NCBI RefSeq assembly: GCF_017377395.1
Contig: NZ_CP061800.1
Span: 1 to 64,000 of the forward strand
Source of the DNA: Desulfonema magnum
GTDB lineage: Bacteria; Desulfobacterota; Desulfobacteria; Desulfobacterales; 4be13
DNA length: 64,000 nt
Direction: 5' to 3'
This document shows positions 17,457 to 26,100 of the stretch, in pieces. The position numbers and the translations under genes were made by a program. The notes beneath the pieces were generated by a model. It made no database searches and had not been told where the DNA came from. It saw nothing but the letters and a program-made list of their open reading frames with translations. Positions within the stretch are counted from its first letter, which is position 1; each line of letters opens with the position of its first letter.

Positions 17457-17496
17457 AATCAAACTTCAGACAATTTAATCAAACTTCAGACAATTC
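17457..17496. repeat. 20-bp direct repeat upstream of the sirtuin
   Basis: Two head-to-tail copies of AATCAAACTTCAGACAATTT with the last bases of the second diverging, 30-70 bp before the sirtuin start. It could be a regulator-binding site or simple slippage. Confidence 0.6.
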
Positions 17497-17528
17497 ACAG
17501 AATCTACCATTATCGGAGAAAAAATCCA

Positions 17529-18350
17529 ATGAATCAGGATATTAAAACTCTTTTAAGAGATGTTGTCCGAAATTCCGGACATATCACTGTATTAACAGGC
17601 GCGGGAATTTCCGCTGAAAGCGGCATCCCCACTTTCCGAGGCCCTGAGGGATATTGGAGTGTCGGTTCAAAAGAATATCATCCCCAGGAAATGGCAACCT
17701 ACAGCATGTTTATGCAGAACCCTGACGAGATCTGGAAATGGTATTTGTATCGCCTGGGGATATGTCAAAGCGCCGAACCGAACCCGGGACATCTCGCCCT
17801 GGTTGAAATGGAAAATCGTTTCAAAGACCATTTCACGCTGATCACTCAGAATGTGGATGGCCTGCATTTGCGAGCAGGAAACTCGTTGGAAAACACCTTC
17901 CAGATTCATGGGAATATTAATTATATGCGCTGTTCCCATGAATGTTCCGATGATGTGTTCCCCATTCCCGAAGAGGTGTCAGGGAAAGCAAAGGGTGAGG
18001 AACTCACGGAAACAGACCGAAAATTACTCACATGCCCCAACTGCGGAAAACGGACCCGCCCCCATGTGTTGTGGTTCGATGAGACCTATAACGAACATTT
18101 TTATCATTATTCCAGTTCGCTGAAAGCAGCCCAAAAAACAGCCCTGCTGATCGTCGCGGGAACCTCCGGAGCCACCAATTTGCCCAATCAGGTGGCATGG
18201 GAAGTTTACAGACGTGAGGGTATCATTGTTGATGTTAATATTCAAGAAAATCCTTTCTCAAATATGGCGTTAAGCAGCACCAAGGGGTATTTTATGAAAG
18301 AGGCCTGCAGCACGGCTCTGCCTGCCGTGCTGGAAGCCTTGTCCGGATGA
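17529..18350 (+). CDS. NAD-dependent protein deacylase (sirtuin)
   Basis: 273 residues, a bacterial SIR2 family member. Evidence: TGAGISAESGIPTFRG near residue 20 for NAD binding, ITQNVDGLHLRAG near 105, the catalytic His in IHGN near 125, and a zinc site made by C-S-H-E-C and C-P-N-C with a ~30-residue insert between the pairs. It removes acyl groups from lysines in the cytoplasm, releasing nicotinamide. It is transcribed alone, divergently from mpl. A 20-bp direct repeat (AATCAAACTTCAGACAATTT) at 17457-17496 lies just upstream in the promoter region, and the ribosome site is weak (CGGAG, 12 bases before ATG). Confidence 0.92.
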   Translation: MNQDIKTLLRDVVRNSGHITVLTGAGISAESGIPTFRGPEGYWSVGSKEYHPQEMATYSMFMQNPDEIWKWYLYRLGICQSAEPNPGHLALVEMENRFKDHFTLITQNVDGLHLRAGNSLENTFQIHGNINYMRCSHECSDDVFPIPEEVSGKAKGEELTETDRKLLTCPNCGKRTRPHVLWFDETYNEHFYHYSSSLKAAQKTALLIVAGTSGATNLPNQVAWEVYRREGIIVDVNIQENPFSNMALSSTKGYFMKEACSTALPAVLEALSG

Positions 18351-18959
18351 CGGTTTTTTTGCTCTGCAGGGATTTGTATGACAGGGATTCGTGGATTTTT
18401 ACCATTATCCCGGCAGATCAAACCCTGCTGAGTTTAAACTTTACTGAGGAACAATTTTGCATTTTTTTATAGGTTGGAAAGAGTGCAAGGCATTTTTCAG
18501 CTTTTATGTAAGGATGCCAAATAATCTGGCAGATTTCCCCTTGTAATCAAATCATTAAAGTGTTATTTTTTATTAAAACGGTCAGGAATAATGACCAGAT
18601 TGCTGAAGACAATATTTCGGGCAATTTTTATAACATATTATTTTTATTGAGTTTGGATATTTTATATCTATAATTTCAAAAGGTTAAATTTTTGAATATT
18701 CTTAAGTACCCGATCAAAAGTTTCTTATACATCTTTTTTTCTGTGAATGGCGGAGAAACCCGGCTTTTTCCTTCACCGGAGGCGGATCATTCCGGGAAAA
18801 AAGCCGGGTTTCTTTCCCGGACAGATATTGAAAACTTATGGTTAGGTACTTAATTTCCAAAAACTGTCCGAACTATTGTGAAGATTGACTTATAATAAAA
18901 TTCCAGAAATTTTGGAAACCTCGAAAATCTGGTCTGAACAATGCAGCAAGGAGAAAAAA
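18351..18959. other. Intergenic with a 152-bp inverted-repeat element
   Basis: No gene seen. Element 18702-18853 is bounded by TTAAGTACC and its complement and contains a hairpin made of GAGAAACCCGGCTTTTT and AAAAAAGCCGGGTTTCT (18752-18812). Related TAAGTACC/CCGGACATA ends occur near 4225-4337 and 62190. The leader of the CHAT gene starts immediately after it. Confidence 0.6.
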
Positions 18960-21305
18960 ATGAATAAAAAACGCTTTTCACTCATCCTTTTACTCACTAT
19001 TTACTTTGCCTTTGTCTGTGTCTTTGAAAGCAGCATTGCATGGGCAAATACCGTTGCAACGCAGGAAATCAGTATGCCTGCACAACTGATTGCCAAAGGC
19101 AAGGCATTTAATAAAAAAGGTGATTTTAAACGTGCTGCCCTGGCCTGGAAACAGGCTTTATCTCTTTTGGACACGGAAAAGGACAGCGGCATCTATACGG
19201 ATACGGCCGTGCATCTGGCCGGCGCTTACCAGGGGAGCGGGTATCATCAGAAGGCATTGAACATCTTTCAACAGGCATTGCCTGTTGCTGAAAAAAGTAA
19301 TGAAAAGCCCCGCAGGGCCATGTTTTTCACCAGCTTTGGCGATCTTTATCTCACGCTGGGAAATATTCCGGAAGCCATAAAATATCTGGAAAAAGGACTG
19401 GATGAGGCCCGTTCCGCTGAAAATCCTCATGTTCTGGCCGTTGCCCTGATAAACATCGGAAATATGCTTGTGGTATTCGGGGACTATGATCAGGCTCTGG
19501 CCATATATGATGAGAGCCTTGAGTCTGCAAATTCATTAAAAAACGGCGCGGAACTGAAATCAAAGATATTAACCAACGTGGTCTATGTGACATTTTTAAG
19601 CGGCAGGTATGAGGAAACAGCCGCATCACTGGATTATGCGTTGACAGAAATCGGAAAACTGGATGATTCCCATAACAAAGCCTGGGATATGATCTCCTTA
19701 AACCTGACTATTCAAAAAATCAGAGCATCTCTTACCCAGCCTGACAGCTCCGTTGCTTCCCTTCTCTCACAGACCGCGTGGCGGGCATTAAACGACGCGA
19801 AACGAATTGCCGCAGATTTGCAGGACATCCGAACCCTTTCTTATGCTTGCGGATATATGGGGAAATTATATGAAGACGAAGGCCGTTATCCGGACGCGAT
19901 AAAACTGACCCGGCGCGCAATATTCTTCGCACAGGAAGGAGATTTCCCTCAAATTCTGTATCTCTGGCAATGGCAGTTGGGAAGACTGCTCAAAGCCGGA
20001 GGAGATACTGAGGAGGCCATTAAAGTTTATGGCGATGCAATCTCCACGCTCAACCCGATCCGCCGGGAACTCTTCAGCGGATACCGTCATCGTCAGAACA
20101 CTTTCGATGAAAACATAAAGCCCGTCTATCTGGGACTTGCAGCGCTGCTTCTGGAGCAGGCTGAATCCATGCCGGATAAAGCGTCCCGGGAAAAAAAACT
20201 CAGGCAGGCCAGGGATACCATGGAGCTTTTAAAAACCGCGGAACTCCAGGATTTTTTTGAGGATGAATGTGTGACCGCCATGAAAAAGAAAGTCACCACT
20301 GTGAATCACACACCGCCTCATACAGCCGTGCTTTATCCCATCACGTTGCCGGACAAGCTGGTGTTATTACTCACACTGCCGGATGGCATGAAGCAGATGA
20401 CTGTTCCGGCCGGTTATAAAAATATCAAAGAAACAGTAAGACAGTTTCGCCTGAAATTGCAGACCCGGCCCAGCAATACGTTTTTATATGAGTCACAGCA
20501 ACTCTATGACTGGCTGATACGTCCCATTGAATCCGAATTGGCGGCCCGGGAAGTTGATACCCTGGTGGTCGCTCCGGACGGCGCGCTTCGTACCATACCA
20601 TTTTCCACGCTGCACGACGGGAACCGCTTTTTAGTGGAAAAATACGCCATGGGGCTGATACCTGCCATCAGTCTCACCGATCCCAAACCGCTTAAATCAG
20701 AAGAAATTAAAATTCTTCTCAGCGGTGTTTCCGAAGGGGTTCAGGATTTTTCCCCGCTTCCCAGTGTCACGGCTGAATTATCAGATATCCGTGAAATTAT
20801 GGGAGGAAAGATCGTGTTACAGGACAAAGAATATACCATTGATAATCTGACCGAGCAGTTCAAAAATCAGGAATACGCGGTTGTGCATCTGGCCACACAT
20901 GGCGTATTTGGCGGGACTCCGGAAGAAAGCTTTCTGCTGACTTACGATGACAAGCTCACCATGAACCGCCTTGAACAGCTTATCAGCATCGGCAGATTTC
21001 GTGAGCAACAGGTGGAACTGCTGACCCTGAGCGCGTGTCAGACTGCCATGGGCAATGAACGCGCCGCACTGGGGCTTGCAGGTGTGGCTGTCAAAGCCGG
21101 TGTAAGAAGTGCCATTGCCACGCTGTGGTTTGTAGATGATGAGGCCACATCCCTGGCAGTCAGAGAATTTTACCGGCAGATCAGAAAGCCCGGCATGTCC
21201 AAAGCAAAAGCCCTCCAGAATTCACAGAAAAAACTGATTTCCCAGTTGCGCTATTGGCATCCGGCATACTGGGCACCATTTTTACTGATAGGTAACTGGC
21301 TGTAG
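18960..21305 (+). CDS. Secreted TPR-CHAT domain protein
   Basis: 781 residues from ATG 18960, chosen because AAGGAG precedes it and a signal peptide follows (K-K-R-F then a hydrophobic core to about residue 27, cleavage near AWA). Residues about 40-400 hold TPR repeats (e.g. A-L-N-I-F-Q-Q-A-L-P, A-I-K-Y-L-E-K-G-L-D). The C-terminal third is a CHAT domain, a caspase-like clan CD fold: catalytic His647 in VHLATHGVFGG and Cys693 in LTLSACQTAMG, ending with HPAYWAPFLLIG. Both catalytic residues are present, so proteolysis is plausible. Export of a CHAT protein next to a DUF928 gene is a recurring pairing in filamentous bacteria, especially cyanobacteria (from memory). Followed 104 bp later by that DUF928 gene. 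Confidence 0.92.
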   Translation: MNKKRFSLILLLTIYFAFVCVFESSIAWANTVATQEISMPAQLIAKGKAFNKKGDFKRAALAWKQALSLLDTEKDSGIYTDTAVHLAGAYQGSGYHQKALNIFQQALPVAEKSNEKPRRAMFFTSFGDLYLTLGNIPEAIKYLEKGLDEARSAENPHVLAVALINIGNMLVVFGDYDQALAIYDESLESANSLKNGAELKSKILTNVVYVTFLSGRYEETAASLDYALTEIGKLDDSHNKAWDMISLNLTIQKIRASLTQPDSSVASLLSQTAWRALNDAKRIAADLQDIRTLSYACGYMGKLYEDEGRYPDAIKLTRRAIFFAQEGDFPQILYLWQWQLGRLLKAGGDTEEAIKVYGDAISTLNPIRRELFSGYRHRQNTFDENIKPVYLGLAALLLEQAESMPDKASREKKLRQARDTMELLKTAELQDFFEDECVTAMKKKVTTVNHTPPHTAVLYPITLPDKLVLLLTLPDGMKQMTVPAGYKNIKETVRQFRLKLQTRPSNTFLYESQQLYDWLIRPIESELAAREVDTLVVAPDGALRTIPFSTLHDGNRFLVEKYAMGLIPAISLTDPKPLKSEEIKILLSGVSEGVQDFSPLPSVTAELSDIREIMGGKIVLQDKEYTIDNLTEQFKNQEYAVVHLATHGVFGGTPEESFLLTYDDKLTMNRLEQLISIGRFREQQVELLTLSACQTAMGNERAALGLAGVAVKAGVRSAIATLWFVDDEATSLAVREFYRQIRKPGMSKAKALQNSQKKLISQLRYWHPAYWAPFLLIGNWL

Positions 21306-21408
21306 TCAGCGATCACTTGTCAGTCATCCGTAGTCAGTTATGCCTGGTGTTGGCTGATGACTGAAACAGATAACTGATGGCTGATAACTGATAACAAAGG
21401 AGGTCATT

Positions 21409-22554
21409 ATGAAATCTCAAAAATTTTCAAAAAATAACTCTGAATTAATTTTTATAGGTCTGCTGTTTGTTTCATACTTATTTCTGACACCTTATTTGTC
21501 ATCACCGGCATTTGCTTTTACGCAGAACGTGGCACAGGCTTTTTCCAATCCAGACGATATGCCGGTCTATAATCCGCCTGTAAAAGATGCGGAAATACGA
21601 AGAAGAGAAGGCGGGGACAGCGGGGGAACAAGCCGTGGCTATACTCGCGGTTACACTCGCGGTTACACTCGCGGTTACACTCGCGGTTATACCCGCGGTT
21701 ATACCCGCGGTTATACCCGTGGCTATACCCGCGGACCTACTCGCGGCTACACTCGCGGCTACACCCGTGGTTACACTCGCGGTTATACCCGCGGCTATAC
21801 CCGAGGACCTACTCGTGGTTATACGCGTGGTTACACCCGAGGACCTACTCGTGGCTACACCCGCGGTTATACTCGTGGCTACACCCGGGGAGAAAGTCGC
21901 ATCACCCATGAACTCACAGATGAAGAGAGCCGTGAACTTATCCGCAGTCTCTCTGGAAAAGAACCCCGTGAAACAAATCCCAAAACTGAGGAAAATGCCG
22001 TATCAGCTTCCATGCCAAAGCGGATGGCACCGCTTGCACCGGAACGCACCGGGCTTACATTTAAAAATCAGCCGGTTCTGTCCTGGTACATCTCAGACCC
22101 CTGGCCGGGTAAGATCGAATTTACACTGAATGAAGCGGGAGCAGTGGAATCCGTGTTAAAAATGAATATTGACGGGCCGGACAAGGAGGGAATATATCAG
22201 ATAAATCTTGCAGATCATAATGTCACGCTGAAACCAGGGGGTGAATATGAATGGTTTTTGGTTATCGTGCCTGTTCCGGAAGAACGGTCTGCCGACTTTC
22301 TGGCAAGCGCCACCATACGCATGGCTGAACTTTCAAATGAGTTGTCAGCTCGTCTGGCGAATACGCCAAAAGATAAATTACATTATGTGTATGCAGAGGA
22401 GGGATACTGGTACGATTCCATTGAAAGCCTGTCACAACTGATTGATGCCAGGCCGGATGATCATATATTAAAGCAGCAGCGTATGGCACTGCTCAGACAG
22501 GTTAATTTACCACGGGCAGCCGCTTATGACAGCAAAAAGACTTCAACCGATTAA
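21409..22554 (+). CDS. Secreted DUF928-type protein with RGYT tetrapeptide repeats
   Basis: 381 residues. AAAGGAGG precedes the ATG at ideal spacing. A signal-anchor-like hydrophobic segment covers about residues 14-36 ending near SPAFA. Residues about 76-159 are 21 tandem tetrapeptides, 18 R-G-Y-T and three R-G-P-T. From about 220 the sequence fits DUF928: P-V-L-S-W-Y-I-S-D-P-W-P-G-K-I-E-F, G-I-Y-Q-I-N-L, G-G-E-Y-E-W-F-L, and Y-A-E-E-G-Y-W-Y-D-S-I. DUF928 has no known function but pairs with CHAT-TPR proteins. Acts outside the cytoplasm by inference. The repeats are strongly basic and tyrosine-rich, unusual even for this family. Confidence 0.88.
   Translation: MKSQKFSKNNSELIFIGLLFVSYLFLTPYLSSPAFAFTQNVAQAFSNPDDMPVYNPPVKDAEIRRREGGDSGGTSRGYTRGYTRGYTRGYTRGYTRGYTRGYTRGYTRGPTRGYTRGYTRGYTRGYTRGYTRGPTRGYTRGYTRGPTRGYTRGYTRGYTRGESRITHELTDEESRELIRSLSGKEPRETNPKTEENAVSASMPKRMAPLAPERTGLTFKNQPVLSWYISDPWPGKIEFTLNEAGAVESVLKMNIDGPDKEGIYQINLADHNVTLKPGGEYEWFLVIVPVPEERSADFLASATIRMAELSNELSARLANTPKDKLHYVYAEEGYWYDSIESLSQLIDARPDDHILKQQRMALLRQVNLPRAAAYDSKKTSTD
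21634..21885 (+). repeat. 12-bp coding minisatellite, 21 units (RGYT/RGPT)
   Basis: Twenty-one exact 12-bp units encode Arg-Gly-Tyr/Pro-Thr. Arg, Gly, Tyr and Thr codons vary at third positions between units (CGC/CGT/CGA, GGT/GGC/GGA, TAT/TAC, ACT/ACC/ACG), showing selection on the peptide as well as slippage. Confidence 0.95.
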
Positions 22555-23142
22555 TGAATATCGTCCTTCTTATTCGCATATTCATGCCTCATTTTATTTC
22601 CACGCCGACGTATGGGAACGAGATAACACTCTGATCACACACGGATAAGGAGATTTGATTTTGTTCCCGCACTCTCCCACACCAAAGCGCGGGGAATAAG
22701 GAACGTAGGGTGGGTGCAGCGAAGCGGAACCCACCGGGCAGCCTGGAAACGGTGGGTTCCGCTTCGCTTCACCCACCCTACGCTTTTTTGAATCGGGTAT
22801 GTTATTTATTTGGAGTTCCCTTAGTTCCATATTCCTGCCTCATTTTATTCCCGCACTCTCCCGCGCCCAGGCCGGGGAATAAAGCCCGGACTCAGTATGT
22901 CATCAGAAATAGCATTTTTAAAATAACCTTCTGATTTAATTTTAATTTAAATATATAATCACAAATCTCCCGCCCCATATTCAAATCAATATTGCAATCT
23001 CCTAAAATTTGTGTCTATAATTTAAAATTAAGTGTCTGCGGGCATTTATGAAAAGGTAATCAAAAACTGATACTGCTAAAGTTCGCTCTGTTAAAGTAAA
23101 ACAAAAGCAGTATATGGAAAGGAAGAAAAAAAAGGTTAATTT
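22555..23142. other. Intergenic with a long GTAGGGTGGG palindrome
   Basis: No gene seen in 588 bp. It contains the palindrome at 22705-22781 and a second diverged pair of TATTCC/GGAATA-type segments (around 22660-22700 and 22840-22885, sharing TTCCCGCACTCTCCC). The last ~250 bp are A/T-rich and lead to the PKD gene. Confidence 0.65.
22705..22781. repeat. 77-bp palindrome, possible terminator
   Basis: GTAGGGTGGGTG, AGCGAAGCGGAACCCACC, a short loop, and the near-exact complement ending CACCCACCCTAC, then GCTTTTTTG. A strong hairpin with a T-run on the plus strand, so it may terminate the CHAT-DUF928 transcript, but the same palindrome is a widespread dispersed element in many bacteria. Confidence 0.7.
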
Positions 23143-26100
23143 ATGCTTAACAAATGTTTTATCACAACACTCATATTTTCTCTGTTTTTTTGCTTATCAG
23201 CAGCCCTGGCTCAGATACCTGAACCTGCTAAAATCAGTGGCACACTGAGGATAAATGAGACACAGATAACCCACAAAAACGATATGGGCTATATTTTCAC
23301 TGTGACCCGGTCCGATGGCACAGCTTTTTCCCCGCCGGCAGAGGATACAGATCGTCTCAGTCCCTCTGATTTGTATTGGATAAGTATTCCCGTCTATGAG
23401 GAAACTTATCGGCCCGGGGGAGCCATACCAGGAGATATGGCTGTGATACATGTGTATAAAGATGACACCGAACTGACCGTCATTTCGCCCTTTAACGGAG
23501 AAATTATTGTAGGAGACAGCGGTTCTGAAACACAAATTGATCTCACAGCAAATGAAATGCCTTTTGCTGACGCGGGGCCGGACCAGACTGTAAATGAAGG
23601 CAGCATGGTGGCACTGAACGGATCAGCATCCTCTGATCCTGATGGTGAAATAACATTTTACAGCTGGAGGCAAATTTTCGGAACCGAGGTACTCCTTTCC
23701 AATGACACATCAGCCACTCCCACATTTACGGCTCCCGCACTTGACACGGAAGTGGAAGCACTCACATTTGAGCTGACCGTAACAGACAATGGCTGTCTGA
23801 CAGACACAGATAATATCACAGTAAATGTTGTAAATCCTTCACCTGTGGCGAATGCAGGACCGGATCAGACCGTAACCGAGAAAAGCGTTGTCACATTAGA
23901 CGGGTCAGGTTCCGAGGACCCTGCCAGCGGCTGGATTGTTTCATATGAGTGGAATCAGACTGACGGAATAGCGGTGATGCTTTCCGATACCGCGGGAATG
24001 CAGCTGATTTTTACCGCGCCAGAAGTGAGCCAGGAAACTGAAATGCTTACATTCGAGTTAATCGTGAAAGATAATATCGGTTTGGAACACAGGGATGAGG
24101 TTAAGGTCAGTGTCATCAGCGGAAACCTGCCTCCCGAGGCCAATGCCGGGACTGATCAGACCACTTTTGTAGGAAACAGCGTCACATTAGACGGCTTAAA
24201 CTCAAAAGACCCTGATGGCCGGATTGTGTCATATGAGTGGGAGCAGATTTCCGGAACCGCGGTGACACTTTCCAGCGCGACAGATCCGCAGCCAACATTT
24301 GTCGCCCCGACCCGGGCGGATCCGGAGGGGGAAGAACTTAAATTTGAGCTGACAGTGACAGATAATGAAGGGGAAACAGATACGGATCAGGTCACTGTTC
24401 ATATCACGTCCCTAAATTATAGGCCCTTAGCTGACGCGGGATGGGATCAGACAATCACCCCCGGGATTATCGTCACATTAGATGCATCAGCCTCTTCTGA
24501 CCCTGATGACGGAATCGCTTCTTACCACTGGACTCTGATCAGCGAAGGAATTCATATTGAGCTTTCCGATGCCACAGCAATGCAGCCCTCGTTCCAGGCC
24601 CCGGAGGTTGGCCGGGATGGTGAAATGGTCACGTTTGAACTGACCGTTACAGATATGAGCGGGCAGGAGGACACCGATGAAGTCACAGTGACCATCGAAT
24701 ACAGAAAAAAGCCTCCTGTGGCGGACGCGGGACCGGATCAGACCGTGACAGAAGAAAATGAGGTGAGATTGGATGGTTCGGCATCTTGGGATGCTGACGG
24801 TCAGATCGAAACCTATTTATGGATTCAGGATGACGGAGAACCTGAATTGGAGCTTTCTGACCCGACAGCAGCCCGCCCGACCTTTATCGCGCCTGAGGTT
24901 GGCTGGGAAGGTAAAACATTTATATTTACTTTGGAAGTAAAAGATAATGATGATGTGTCAGATTCAGACAAGGTTGAAGTACACGTTGTAAAAGAAAACG
25001 ATCCTCCTGTGGCTGATGCCGGACCGGACCAGCAGGTAAACAAAGGAGATACCGTGACATTGGACGGTTCAAAATCTTATGACCTTAATGATGAAATCAT
25101 GTCCTATTTCTGGCACCAGACCTGGGGAACCCCGGTAATGCTTTCAAATGATTCTTTAGCAATGCCTATGTTTCCCGCCCCGGATATCAGCCTGAGCAAT
25201 GAATCGCTTACATTTGAACTCACGGTAACGGACAGACGCGGAATGACAGATACGGATAGCGTCACAGTGACTGTCGTATTTGTCAACCAGCCCCCTATGG
25301 CGGACGCAGGCCCGGATCAGTGGACAGAAGGGAAGGAAATCGTAACTTTGGACGGTTCAGGCTCATATGATGCGGATGACGGTATCATATCTTACCAATG
25401 GCTTCAGACTGACGGCACCCGTGTGACGCTTTCAGACGCTGCCGAGCCACGACCGACGTTCACCGTGCCGGACACGGGTCTGAGCAGTGAATGGCTTACA
25501 TTTGAACTGACAGTGACAGACCGGGCAGGGATGACAGACACAGACTCGGTGACAGTGAATATCACATGGGGCAACCGGCCGCCCGTGGCTAATGCAGGGG
25601 AAAACCAGACAGCCCTTGAGGGGACGCTTGTGACATTGAACGGTTCTGAGTCTTATGATATGGATGACGGTGTGGCCTCCTATGAGTGGCGTCAGACCGG
25701 GGGAACTTCGATAACACTCTCAAATATCACCGTGACACAGCCCACGTTTACGGCTCCGCCTGTAACGATGAACGGAGAGACCCTTATCTTTGTGCTGGAA
25801 GTCACAGACAAAAGCGGAATAACAGATACGGACGAGGTTTACATCAATATCACAAACGAAGATCATCCGCCTGTGGCTGATGCAGGACAGGATCAGAACG
25901 CGAAACAAGGGGATACTGTGACGTTAGACGGATCAGGGTCCTCAGATACAGACGGGGTGCTGGCATCTTATTTCTGGAAACAGCGTTCAGGGGCTTTGGT
26001 AACGCTTTCAGATGCGACATCAGGCATGCCCTCATTTGTTGTCCTGGATAGCGGTGTAAACGATACCTCCCTCATATTCGACCTCACCGTGACAGACGAT

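Noticed and set aside
21502-21909. Antisense open frame over the RGYT minisatellite
   Set aside because: Stop-free only because the 12-bp repeat lacks stops on both strands; the plus-strand frame has signal peptide, ribosome site and a family domain.
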